From: Argyresthia goedartella
Lineage: Eukaryota; Arthropoda; Insecta; Lepidoptera; Argyresthiidae
DNA: 64,000 nt
Direction of reading: 5' to 3'
Assembly (NCBI GenBank): GCA_949825045.1
Contig: OX463806.1
Location: forward strand, 45,222,208 to 45,286,207
Part shown: positions 43,839 through 54,662 of the stretch, piece by piece
How the letters are laid out: every line of letters starts with the position of its first letter
Position numbering within the stretch: position 1 is the stretch's first letter
Position numbers and translations under genes: made by a program
Notes under the pieces: generated by a model
Told to the model about the DNA's origin: nothing
Database searches by the model: none
Seen by the model: only the letters and a program-made list of their open reading frames with translations

Positions 43839-44814
43839 ATGGAACGGGGGACTAGGACAGAGCTGTGCGGCTAGCAATAGCAATGCTTCCCCCCCCCCCC
43901 CCGCACCATTCCGCACAATGTCCCGCCACGACGACTTCGACTTCTGGTTTTTATATTAGATTCCAGCCAGTTAAGTAAAACCCTTCTTATTAATAGCCCA
44001 CGTAATTTGGTACACTAATTAATAAATAGGTACCTATTTTCAGTGATTGAAGATGTGGGAGGTATCCTATTTACCTTAAAAACTTCAAGTTATCTTTCTC
44101 CAAGAAAGCCATGGTCGCAGACGAAAACATTTTTGGGCCTTCCTTAGTAACTTGTAATATGATACCAATTATTTCTTGGTTGTTTAGGTGACTACTACTT
44201 ATATTTACCGCATTCATCATGCGCCAAAGTAAAAAAATGGTAGAGCCCTCTGCAACCCCAACTCTGCTAGATTTTGAAAAAAAGCCTGCTTTTGAACGTT
44301 TGCCATTGTAATCAGCTGATCGGGTCAATGCGCTGAGTTTTTATTTATTTGCCACCATACCATACATTCCATAGGCAAAGTTTTTCATAATAACGGGTAC
44401 TCTCATTCCCAAAAAGACCAGCTATTTAAATGCCAATGTCCTGTATTTAATACATATTTCATTTCAGTAGCGACTGTCCGCTATATTAAGATAAGGGATA
44501 ATTAAGTCGCTTGAACGAACAATTCAATCTTAAAACAGAGTAAGCTAGTTAATGGCCGACCGAAATAGTGGGAAAAGCTAAAAGTAAGTTGAGGACTATT
44601 CTCGGGACCGCACCGGAGACCGACCGTCGGACAACGACATGGTGGCCCTCAGACATTGAGAAAATACTACTTTATCTGGAGTTGCCTCTCTGATATTGAG
44701 AATAGAATACTATTTCTGAAGTTGGATGTGACATTATGAATATTTCCGAAGTTGAAGACGTTCTAGGAAAATTTATATGTAGTTTTTGCACTATTTAAAC
44801 ACAGCCTATTTTGA
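43839..44814. other. Spacer with a poly-C tract
   Basis: A C-run of about 16 bases sits at 43.888-43.904 kb. A short repeat motif near 44.64-44.76 kb appears three times with variation (ATTGAGAAAATACTA, ATTGAGAATAGAATACTA, ...). No gene is supported; the 85-codon frame at 44.07-44.33 kb is unrecognised. Confidence 0.4.
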
Positions 44815-44925
44815 AAGGAGATCTAAAAATCAACACGAAGTTTATTTGCCCTACTTCTTCCACAGTAGTTCAATACAGAGAAGAGGAAAATAAATACATG
44901 TACTAAGCATATTTGTATATTCGTC
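44815..44925 (+). repeat. N1 3' tail fragment
   Basis: AGGAGATCTAAAAATCAACA, TTCTTCCACAGTAGTTCAAT and AGAGAAGAGG align with the distal N1 tail in plus orientation. Confidence 0.6.
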
Positions 44926-45606
44926 AAACAGTCCGCTATATACAGCGGACTATATGACGGTTTGTGGAGGTAAGTTTGTATGTGTAGCAGAGAGACTTCT
45001 AGGCACAACAAAGAGTGATGAGAACATCATTTACCTACGTTCCTGGGTCAGGCTACTCACGCTTGGAGACCTACATCAGCTCAGCATTGCCTCTGCAAGG
45101 CTCTACAGAGTCGCAACCGGGATCTGAGCTCGGTGGCATGAAGTTACACTGCTTCTTGCTGGTTCGGTTAGGCTTATCTTGGTTTTATATCGTTTAACGC
45201 CTAAACACTTGCTCACGACAATAAGCGTCAGATGTGAGAATATCATCTGCTGTGCGACACGAGAGACGAAAGAGATGTTTGCACCTCAGCAGACAAAGGT
45301 GTACTTACTTAATTGACGCAAGGCGTCTCTTAACGTGGGCCAACCCATTCGTCAATCCTTCATTCATTTCATTCATCCTGGTATCAGCCGATTTGGCTAG
45401 AGCGTCCACACGTTGGATTGGAAGATCGATCAGTTTGCTTCGGTGCATGCCATCTTGCGGACGATAAAATTGATGTGGAGACGGCTACCGGCTGCTGCCA
45501 TTAACGTCTTCTCAACATACCGCTATTATGCGAGTGTGTATAAGGAAAAGTTTAATTCGAAAGAAATGGATCGGTAGACATAGTTGCAGCCTTTTCTTGC
45601 ATAATA
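44926..45606. other. Spacer with weak coding traces
   Basis: An inverted 8-base pair, AGTCCGCT/AGCGGACT with a 6-base loop, lies at 44.93-44.95 kb. On the minus strand 45.30-45.45 kb reads VDALAKSADTRMNEMNEGL, which looks amphipathic but is too short to assign. Confidence 0.35.
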
Positions 45607-45769
45607 TATATGTCGCAGTTGGTTGGTTAAATCAAACCACTTAACTAACGCCCTAGACCATTAATTAAAGACCGACGTTTAACCAAGTCGCTAAAGTACC
45701 GTCAGACAAGGGAGTGAACGAAACGTTTAACGAATTGTCGTTACGTTCCTAGGCAACAAGACACATACA

Positions 45770-45937
45770 ATATAAATACACTTACTTAAGTTTATGCTTT
45801 AAGTATTTTTTGTGGTTCTTACATGTTCAACCTAACACGAAGGATAAAAGGGGGTGAGCGAAGGGCTTCGCTTCGCTCACCCTCTTTACCCTTGACCTAA
45901 GCTACCGCAATGTTTGCCCTGATATAAGCTGTGCAAA
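45770..45937 (-). mobile_element. MITE family B fragment nested in MITE C
   Basis: This reverse copy of the 1.6 kb MITE contains TAAGTTTATGCTTTAAGTAT, CAACCTAACACGAAGGATAA, a TTCGCTTCGCTCACCC core and the terminal GCTGTGCAAATCAGT. The other terminus is missing. Confidence 0.7.
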
Positions 45938-46127
45938 TCAGTGGTGAAAAGATAGACTCTGAAAGTGATCAGCTGTTGTCGTGAAGCTATCTTGTTTTAA
46001 ATTATTTAACCAACACGCCGGCTTTCGGTAAGACAGATTGTTAACCGTTTTCGACGATGCTTTATTTAAATCAAAATGCTAGTGACTTGGTTAAACGTCG
46101 GTTAGTTAAGTGTCTGACTTAACCAAT

Positions 46128-46870
46128 TGTGCCGGTCGACTATGTTAGTCATATTTTCACGTAATGTTAAGATAAGTTGACGACCGTCACAGATAAGGTA
46201 TATTTATATTCATCACGCACTATGTCTTATGCACGTCATTAATAACATGTACCAACCTAGTATATAAGCTAGGATTCCCTATAATAAAGTAGTCTAGTCT
46301 AGTATTTGCGCGCGTCTCAAGCCTTTTACTTTACTCCCGAAGATGTCGCTCTCCTTATAATTGCCTCTGGCAAAGTGGTGACCCGACTCCTGAACATCAG
46401 CAACCTTCGGTAATAGCAGCATGGACCCAGCCGCGAAGAAAACTCCGTGTGCTGCCACCTTAGAAGTGCAAGCAATAGCACTTCGTCCAAGATCGCCGAG
46501 CCCCGACTTCGGTTTGACATAATCAAGACCCCACCCAAACCAAGACGACATCAAGCAAGCCATGACCGGACCAGATTTGAAAACGGACCAGAAGCCAAAT
46601 AATTTCAACTGAAGATTTCCCGCACCGAACTCAAAATACCGCAAGAACAATGACCCGATAGTCAGCCGACTGCTGATTTATCAAAATGGAGCTCGCACCA
46701 GCAGAAACGAACGCGTCGGCAAATTCATTCACAGCAAGCAGCTTTTCAAGTTCAAGTTATAGGAAGCCGTTCCAGCCCCCAGAAGAGTATTGAAACATCA
46801 TCGATATACCTAATCACCCAGGAAGAACATCGCACGAAGAATAATCAAATCACTGAAGAGAGAGAGAGAG

Positions 46871-46937
<67 letters not shown>

Positions 46938-47932
46938 GATTGGTGTACAAGATGTGCCCTATGTTGCCAAATCCCAAGGTTTTTAGGCACACAAATTTCA
47001 TCAATCGACAACTTCATATTCACTCAAGAGTGAAGAGCACGCACGTACACATGACGTACGAGATCATTGACTGCCTACAGCCAAGGTTACAGATTTAATG
47101 CTGACGCTGATTCAGCACAATCATCCTTGTGTAGGTACGGTCGCAATTATAAACAAACAGTGATTACAACTTCAACGATGTGCGATGTAAATTGACTCAT
47201 CGATTCCTGAAAAATAAGGGCGGCTGCAGCATCAGACGACTCTCCTGCGGATCTTTTCCAGTTATAGGTTAGGTTAGTTTACTAACCGCGAAGCCCCATT
47301 TTCCTAGTGTTTTTCTGTTTTCCAGTTTTTAGTTTATTTTATGTAGTGTGCGGCCCGACACAAGACTTGCCTGTAGGTAAATATTAAGTAATTCTTTAAA
47401 CTTATGTAGAATTCACATAACCGTAGTTCCTTTATTTTTCTAGATTCGTGTAAGAATTACCTTTAGATTAAGTTGAAATATGCGCTATTACTATCTAGTT
47501 TTATTTGACAATAACTTTCCTTATATATAAAAATAGATTAAGTTAAAGTATGCACAATTAAGATCTGGTTTTATGTTTATTAAAATACTACTAGTTATTA
47601 TTGCAGTTGATAAGTTTGTTATGGTATCTAAGTTATAAGTACATTCATTTATTTATTTCCCTAAAGGGTCCCCCCTATAGGTATCTTTGCCGGTCGACTA
47701 TGTTAGTCATATTTTCACGTAATGTTAAGATAAGTTGACGACCGTCACAGATAAGGTATATTTATATTCATCACGCACTATGTCTTATGCACGTCATTAA
47801 TAACATGTACCAACCTAGTATATAAGCTAGGATTCCCTATAATAAAGTAGTCTAGTCTAGTATTTGCGCGCGTCTCAAGCCTTTTACTTTACTCCCGAAG
47901 ATGTCGCTCTCCTTATAATTGCCTCTGGCAAA
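46128..47932 (+). mobile_element. Short LTR retrotransposon with near-identical LTRs
   Basis: Direct repeats of about 247 bp (46128-46374 and 47686-47932) start TGTGCCGG (TTTGCCGG in the second) and end CTCTGGCAAA. They flank 1.3 kb of sequence without an RT-sized ORF. CCAAT lies on both sides (46123-46127 and 47933-47937), extendable to AACCAAT, as a target duplication. The LTR has a TATATAAGC box and an AATAAAG signal. A TGGTGACCCGAC sequence four bases after LTR 1 suits a PBS, and a GGGTCCCCCC-containing tract precedes LTR 2. By eye the LTRs differ only at their second base, so insertion is recent. It is non-autonomous (TRIM or LARD-like, or a deletion derivative). Confidence 0.8.
46857..46935. 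repeat. (GA)n(TA)n compound microsatellite
   Basis: About six GA units are followed by a run of some 35 TA units, inside the internal region of the short LTR element. Confidence 0.95.
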
Positions 47933-47957
47933 CCAATCAAATGCGACATATATAGCA

Positions 47958-48957
47958 CGTTACGATGGACGACTTGAAAGAAGGTGCGCATGTGCGATCA
48001 CTCCGAGAGCTCGATGCAAACCAGGGGGAGGACACTTGCCTGCTAATTGAATATTAGATAGATGGTGGCGTCCTTTACAAAAGTTTTCCAAAGCTATCTC
48101 AATTTCATCTTATGGTCAACAGATGGCACTAGAATCCGTAATGTTTGGAAAAGTAGATGTTTTATAGTTATCAAATCACAATTTCATATGATTTTTTTTT
48201 TATCTATAAAGTGGACATTTTAGAGAATACAAGCAGTTAAATTCAAACATAACAATTGTTGCTTGTTTTTTCACATTTGGTTTTAACTTTTTTACCAAAT
48301 AATACTTTGTAAAAGCTACATACAATACAACTAAACTTAAATGACTTATCTTATATTTTTGTGTAAACAAAGTATGACATTACTTAGTTACAAATAAAGA
48401 TAAGATTAGTAATTCAAGTGTGTTACGTTCATGAACCTAAAGCCAAATCCTATACATCTGTAATTTATACGTACTTATGCCTATATGAAATATACACAGA
48501 GTTTAGTACCGGAACTGAAATGCAGTGTCGCTAGCATTTTATTTTATTTAGGGTCACAAAACGGATAACAATCATAAAATGACCTTATTAAGATATCCAC
48601 AACATAATGGTTCCCGACTGCTCTCCAAAGTATGTAAACTCAGGTAGCAACATATGGTAGGCGGAACACAAAACCATATTAATATTTAGTAATGAAATTA
48701 TAACTTAAAAATTTTAAAATTGGTATATTTATTATTCAACCATTTGATTATACTTAGAATTTCATTACAATTATGACATTAGAGTAGATTATTACAGATT
48801 AGATTAAAATAATATATCAAGTGAAATTTAGTGTGGTATCGAACACTAGACAGGTAATAATTTATGGACGGATTTATAAAATTTGTAACGATTATTATAA
48901 ATGTCGATCTCATCACTCGCTTCTTTGTTTAATAGTAGTTTATGTGACTGCTACATA
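47958..48957. other. AT-rich spacer, no gene seen
   Basis: No ORF, RNA gene or repeat is identifiable beyond A/T runs. Confidence 0.45.
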
Positions 48958-49118
48958 ATGCCTAATTATGTACAGTTACATACACTAGTTTATCTACACA
49001 CATATCATAAGCTCTCTTTGATGTGTTCAGGAACCGCATGTTTGACCGGCATTGTGGTTCTGCAATTGTTTAGCTTGTTCTTTAGTACCAACTTCACGCA
49101 GACGGGCGTCAGACATTA
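48958..49118. repeat. MITE family D, 3'-truncated copy
   Basis: It matches the first 150 bases of the 59.05 kb copy (TTATGTACAGTTACATACAC, TAAGCTCTCTTTGATGTGTT, GCATGTTTGACCGGCATTGT), then breaks off at GACGGGCGTC. Confidence 0.75.
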
Positions 49119-49339
49119 AATGGTCTAAAACAACGGGTTTTTGAGAAGTAACTAAATATTAACAGTTCAAGCAGAGGTGGGCATCTATACTAGGTATTAT
49201 GTATCAAATTATGTAGATACTTCAAGTCCAATACCTTACGTTGCAGTTCAAGAGAGGTGGTTGATATTAAATTAGTTCATTTAGTCATGGTAACCAGTAG
49301 GTTCACGGCCCAGATAACAACGGTATGATAATACCTTCA

Positions 49340-49790
49340 GCAGTTTGTGTTGGCATTCAGCAGCTTGTGTTGGACCCTGTTCTATGCTCTGAGTATGGAC
49401 AGCATAGAATGGCGACCAGAACTGACAGATATACTCAAGTATACTTCTGACGAGGCTATTGTATCATTTTATGAGAATACAGGGCCTTTTGAAGTCTTTG
49501 GTGGTCCTAATTATGAAAGCCAGCATTTGCCGAGCCTTCTTAATATGTAATACTTTCATAATGGGGACGAAAAGACAGTTGTTCATCAAATAATACTCCC
49601 AGAACCGTCACTATGTTTTACGTAATAATACTGAATTATTCAGAGTGTAGTTGTAAGTTATCTTATTGAGCTTATTAGTAAAGGTGATAACATTTGCTAA
49701 CGTTGAGGTACATGAGATTAGACTCGCACCATTCAGATATCCTTCGCAAATCACCTGTAGCGCCTCGCAGAAAAATTGGAATACAAAACG
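49340..49790 (-). pseudogene. Non-LTR RT C-terminal relic
   Basis: The minus strand reads DLRRISEWCESNLMYLNVSK and, after stops, VTVLGVLFDEQLSFRPHYES and ASSEVYLSIS. These correspond to the RT helix with W-C...N...LN..K and the VLGV.FD..L.F..H block of Jockey-group non-LTR elements. Heavily mutated. Confidence 0.5.
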
Positions 49791-50260
49791 TCAAATATTG
49801 TGACATTTGCGACAGATGGAAGCCCCCGATGGTGTTCCATTTTATTTTTAGGATTTAGTAGGCAGCTTACCTGAACAATATTTCGTGGAAATGGACCAAA
49901 TATGGGAAAATTCTAAAGATCTGTGGTGATACTGGGCTGATATCAAGAATTTGCCCACACAACACGACTGCGTCATTTTCCCAGCTTACCTTTGCAACTC
50001 GTCATCATACCCACACTAGCAAAAAATGTTTGAAGCGAAACTGTATCAGTAATCCATGTCACTCCAAAAGTATTATTGACGTCAACTCAGAACAAATAAT
50101 TTTTGAGAACTTAAATGCTATTTACGACGAGTTTTTAACGCGATACTAGGTTACGGAATCGTAATAACGCTAAAATATCTAATATTAGGGACATTAAACG
50201 TGAGCAAAACCAACAAAGTAAGGGTCAAAAGATAACTAATATGGTAATATGGTACTACAA
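49791..50260 (+). other. Short plus-strand open segment of unknown origin
   Basis: A frame from about 49.93 kb to the TAG at about 50.15 kb reads TASFSQLTFATRHHTHTSKK, then CLKRNCISNPCHSK, ending FLTRY. Paired Cys and His residues suggest a metal-binding scrap. I do not recognise it. Confidence 0.25.
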
Positions 50261-50588
50261 CTACTAACATTATACGTATATTTTTTCGCGTTATCTCGCA
50301 CCGTAAGCCCGTGTCTTCGATGTTTCTTTGTCGCTGTTTCTAAGGTACCTACAATAGTGTGGGACCAGGTCAGAGCGAATGCACAAACAAAATATATAGC
50401 GTCCCGCCTTTCCTTATACCGGTTGGTACAGGCAAAGTTGCGCACAGTTTTAAAGAAAGTAAAAAAGTATGTCAGACAAAAAAGCCCTTTTGCCCCGCCC
50501 AACGAATTATCTACAGATTTTTATATTCGTCTGATACGGATACGAGCTTAGGTTCTCTTAATTGGAAATAAAAGTGAGGTCTTTCAAG
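50261..50588. other. Unassigned stretch
   Basis: Overlapping short frames on both strands give no domain. No RNA gene or repeat is recognised. Confidence 0.3.
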
Positions 50589-50652
50589 TGGGCACAAGAA
50601 TTATTAAAATATACGCGTGCAGTATCGTATATTTTAATAATTCTTGTGCCCA
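50589..50652. repeat. Perfect 27-bp hairpin with 10-nt loop
   Basis: Bases 50589-50615 are an exact reverse complement of 50626-50652, the arms being TGGGCACAAGAATTATTAAA plus seven more bases. Confidence 0.93.
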
Positions 50653-50802
50653 TATATATGTACATAAAAAATGCGAAATATAAAAAATAGGCAGTAATGA
50701 TCGGAAGTTCGGAAGACATTTGCCTGTCCAGATGAACAAAGAATAAACAAGACATTAGACAACACATATGTCAAGCAAGTCGTTTTGTTTCACTACCCCT
50801 TG

Positions 50803-51022
50803 TAGTCGACAGCATCACGACCGCAACAGTACCAGCTACGACACGAGTAAGATTCGACTCCCGACACCCCCCACCCTTGTGTTCCTCATCCCGTACTCCT
50901 GCCTCGAATTGAGCTTTCGAATGCCGGTCCACGGCGTCAAGGTCAGTACTACTTTGTGACATTCCACTGAAAAACAACCCTACCAATTCCACCCGCTTTC
51001 GGTTAAGGCGTGGAATTTAACA
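50803..51022 (+). repeat. BEL 5' LTR, partial
   Basis: It matches 55926-56145 over 220 bases, from GTCGACAGCATCACGACC to TTTAACA, with a few differences. Homology stops at about 50800, so the upstream part of the LTR is missing or replaced. Confidence 0.85.
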
Positions 51023-51024
51023 TT

Positions 51025-51042
51025 TTGGTAGCAGAGGCGCGG
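51025..51042 (+). other. BEL primer-binding site
   Basis: TGGTAGCAGAGGCGCGG starts two bases after the LTR end TTTAACA. This position and the TGG start fit a PBS; I do not assign the tRNA. Confidence 0.65.
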
Positions 51043-51708
51043 TTTCCTAGTAGGAAATCGATTCACGGACGGTTGTAGGGTTGTTTTTTTGCCACATTGT
51101 AGCTGGGAGAGGGTGGGTACCTCAGATTGGTCGGCAATCATTTTGTAAGTGAGTCTTGTGGTCGGTATACCACAATTTAGGTTCATTTTCGGTTAGTGAA
51201 CGTATAATTGACGATTTAGTTAACAATTATTATAAAATTGTAGTCGGAAACTACTCGGTGTGCATAAGGAACAGTCATTCGGTCGGACTATAGTATTGCA
51301 GTCGGGTCCTATAGTATTGCAGTGTTATTTCGGTTTGCAGAGCAGGGTCAGGCTATTTAAGGGGTATTAAGCTGATTTTGCTGACCTCAGTAGAAGTGCA
51401 GGTCATATCGGAAAGGCCACTTCTAGAAGGTTCACGGCTACCTACACTATAATACATTTTTGTGTGTTATTTTGTATTGTGCTTTATGGTGGCATTCTCT
51501 AATTGATTTAGAGTGTATAGTTATAAGGTGTATGTCCACAGGGCGACCATATTAATTATTTTTTAGGATTTAATTGTTTTAGTGGTTGCCTTAGTTTTGA
51601 CAACTTAGTTTTAATTTCTGTGCCCAGCGCTGACGGGCAAGTGCTGGTCTCTGGCTATACTTAGTTCGGTAGTGAAGTATAAGACGAGAATGTATTAAAT
51701 CGGTCAAC

Positions 51709-52910
51709 ATGGCACCTTCACCCGTGACGGTACTGCGGCATGGTGTCCGGGAGGAAATGAGATGGCTCGCCCATACTCATAAGTATGTGCAGCGACCGGA
51801 CATGGATGATGTCCTGCTCAAGCGTGTGGAGGACGCAATGACACGCGTCGGGAAGGTGTGTCGGCTGGCTGCGGAGGCTGAAGCTCTCGGGCTTACTGAT
51901 GAAGCCTCGGTGGCTGCAGTGAAACAGCTCTGCGCGGATGCTGACCAAGCGATGGAAAACTTGGGTGACATAGAGCGTCGCGCGGAGAAAATTAAGCGGT
52001 CGCGAAGGAATGACCGTGGGGAGGGTAACGGAGACCCACCCCCGAGGCAGTAGCACGGAACTGCCCACGCTCGTCCAATTGACGGATTTTTTGGAGGGTG
52101 AATGTAGGCGATGTGACACACTGGACACGGAGGCCAGTGTGCAGCGCCAACCCGCGCGGATGCGGGAGGGGCCGCGCCCCCCGCCCCCACGGGGGGGTGG
52201 GCGGTCGAAACAATTTTGGCGTTTTGAATGCCGCGCCGTCGGGTGACGGCTGTGTGCACTGCGACAGTGCCGGTCATGACGTGACCAGTTGCGCCAAATT
52301 TAAGGCGTTCGGGGTAGCTGCCCGCAGGAAGATTGTCTTCCGTCACCGATTGTGTTTCGGTTGTTTGGGGCCGCACACGCTGAGCGAGTGCTCGCGCGCG
52401 TTTCCCTGTGAGTGCTGTGGTGGCAAGCACCACATAGTGTTGTGCCTGAATCGGTCAGGCCCTTCGGACGGTCACCAGGGCCGGACTCAGGTTGGTCGGC
52501 CACAGGGCCCAACCAGGGCCGGACCCAGTCCCCCTCCGGGCAACGGGAGTCACCAACGGGGTGACTGGGGTACCCGCGGACGGGACCACCCCCGAGGGGA
52601 AGGGGGCAGCGCGGGGGGTAACATGCGGGATAGCCGGGGTTCGGTCGCCGCTGTCCACGGTCAGCGAGGACTTCGGGCCGCTGGCTCACCGCGTGTTACG
52701 GGCGGGTGTCAGATGGCACCTATGAGTAGCGCGAAGGCTGGGAGCCCACCACCTTCTGCGCCACCCTGCCCGTCGCTCTGGGAGGCGAACAGTTGGATGT
52801 CGCCCCCATTCCTAGAGCGCCCCAGGTTGGATCCGCTCTCCCCCATTCATCCACGGTGCGCACCGGGCACACCGTACACCGTCCGGTATGATCGGATTGG
52901 GACCCCTTGA
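51709..52910 (+). pseudogene. BEL/Pao Gag with zinc knuckles
   Basis: An ATG at 51709 opens a 114-codon helical N-terminal region (MAPSPVTVLRHGVREEM, DADQAMENLGDIERR). It stops at 52053, and the protein continues in another frame from about 52.1 kb. That second frame contains the knuckle CVHCDSAGHDVTSC (C-x2-C-x4-H-x4-C), then LCFGCLGPHTLSEC and CECCGGKHHIVLC, the Cys/His array typical of BEL Gag. A long Gly/Pro/Arg-rich tail follows. At least one frameshift (around 52.05 kb) breaks the gene. Confidence 0.85.
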
Positions 52911-53056
52911 TGCACATACGATCTGATATGCCGGTTGCATATCAGCAGCCGAGTTACTCCAAGGCCGACGGAGGTCTGAGCGGGTTCGGATCCCGTGGAG
53001 GTTCCCGCTAGGGACACGCCGCCCACTTACAGGGTACCGCCACTCCACAGACGGTC

Positions 53057-54235
53057 ATGCTCCCCACCGCCTCTGTGATAGCGTGGAGTTCGGACGGCAA
53101 ATCATGTGTGGCACGAGCACTATTGGACTCGGGGGCCCAGGGGTGCTTAGTCTCGTGCAATCTTGTAAGACGGTTGGGCATTTCGGTAAGGGAGTATCCA
53201 CATTCCATTCGGGGAATTGGGAACACGGAAGTCGGTTCCGTTAAGGGAGTATGTCGGATTACTCTCTCGTCACGGGTGGATTCATCGGTGAATCTGACGG
53301 TCACGGCATTAGTCATGCCTAATGTGATGGGCTCACACCCTCACGTACGGTTGTCGCCCTCGGTGCGACAGTTGGTCGCTGGGTTGTCACTGGCTGACCC
53401 GGAGTTTGATATTCCGGGCCCAGTAGACATTTTATGGGTGTTGATGCCTTGGGATACCTGTTAGTGCCAGGTGTCCACGTGTTGCAGGCGACTGGTCTGG
53501 TTTCGGTCAACACCAGACTGGGCCATGCGGTAATGGGTCCGGTCCTGCCGGCTGCCCCACGCCTAGCGACTAGTAGTCCCTTATTCGGTTCTGTACTCTC
53601 GGAGGTGATACAGAAGTTTTGGGAGGTGGAGGAACCACCTACGGTCCGCCGGTTGGACCCGGTTGAAGAAGAGTGTGAACAGTTTTATCGGAACAATACT
53701 GGTCGCCTTCGGTCAGGTCGATTTCTCACACGTCTTCCATTCCGGAGTGATCGCCCACCGCTGGGCAGTTCACACCATGCAGCCGAGACGCGGCTTCTGT
53801 CGATGGAACGACGCATGAAGCGTGACGGGATTTTCCGGCAGAAGTACGTCGACTTCATGCGGGAATACGAGTCGCTCAGCCACATGTTGGTTTCGGGTAT
53901 CGACTGGAAGCGTGAAGACCACTGCTTCCTGCCTCATCACGCGGTCTTGAGGACCCCGGAGGGCAAAATACGGGTAGTGTTCGATGGATCGGCATCAACA
54001 TCTAACGGCATGAACCTGAACCAGTGTTTGCATTCAGGGCCGAAGTTGAACCATGACATCGCGGATGTTATCACACGGTTCCGTCGACACAATGTTGTGT
54101 TTGTAGCTGACATCCGGATGATGTTTAGGCAGACGGTCATTCACCCTAACGATAGACGGTATCAGCTGATACTGTGGCGAGAGAGACCAGATCAGCCCAT
54201 CAAGGTGTACGAGCTGAAGAAAGCAACTTATCAAA
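53057..54235 (+). pseudogene. BEL/Pao protease and N-terminal RT, truncated
   Basis: The aspartic protease core is RALLDSGAQGCLVS followed by RRLGI and TALVMPNVMG. A frameshift near 53.44 kb leads into GVDALGYLLVPGV and INTRLG-like VNTRLGHAVMGP, the protease end and connector. RT begins with FWEVEEPP, YFLPHHAVL-like CFLPHHAVLRTPEGKIRVVF, DGSASTSNGMNLNQCLHSGP and VVFVADIRMMFRQT. It ends abruptly at YELKKATY (about 54.23 kb), where the YxDD-containing half should follow. Downstream bases belong to a different element. Confidence 0.88.
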
Positions 54236-54660
54236 ACACTTGTAGGGAGTATTGCATTGTATGGCTGCGAGAGCTGGAACATGACAACTAAAGACATAGA
54301 GTGTTTGGAAGCCTTTGAAATGTGGTGCTGGCGTAGGATGCTAAAAATTAGCTGGACAGAGAAAAGAACAAATGAAGAGGTTTTAAGAATGGCTAAAGAG
54401 ACCCGAGCTATCATTAGAACCATAGCAAACAGAGGAGCCAAGTGCTTAGGACACATTCTAAGACATGAAGGACTCCTCCTTACAATTATAGAGGGCAAGC
54501 TTGAGGGCAAACGCCAGCGAGGGCGTCCTAGGGGAAGATATACAGACCAACTAAAGATTTGGAGCCATAGTGGATCGTACCAGGAGATGAAGACCAAGGC
54601 CCAAGACAGAGTACTGGAGGTTGCTGCAACGACAGGGGACGACAAGACCCCTTAATATAT
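54229..54660 (+). pseudogene. RTE-like non-LTR 3' fragment inside the BEL element
   Basis: The frame reads LYGCESWNMTTKDIECLEAF, EMWCWRRMLKISWTEKRTN, NEEVLRMAKE and LGHILRHEGLL, then EGKRQRGRPRGRYTDQL. This YG-E-W...LEAFEMWCWRR...LGH...EGKR-GRPR pattern is the C-terminal region following RT in RTE-like non-LTR elements. It ends with TAATATATGATGATGAGG, the short TGATGA repeat typical of RTE 3' ends. It replaces, rather than just interrupts, the RT and RNase H of the BEL element. Confidence 0.8.
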
Positions 54661-54662
54661 GA

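Larger units (their letters stand above)
45607..47957. mobile_element. MITE family C, interrupted by two insertions
   Basis: The left terminal part (TATATATGTCGCAGTTGG, GGTTAAATCAAACCACTTAA, then CCGACGTTTAACCAAGTC) is mirrored on the right. The right terminus is split: its inner half ends at 46127 (GTTAAGTGTCTGACTTAACC) and its outer tip (CAAATGCGACATATATA) lies at 47938-47955, after the LTR element. Removing the LTR element restores a long imperfect inverted repeat. A MITE-B fragment lies inside at 45.77-45.94 kb. No coding sequence. Confidence 0.72.

Noticed and set aside
46294..46650. 118-codon minus-strand ORF in the short LTR element
   Set aside because: It crosses the LTR boundary and runs against the element's orientation, with no Gag or Pol motif.
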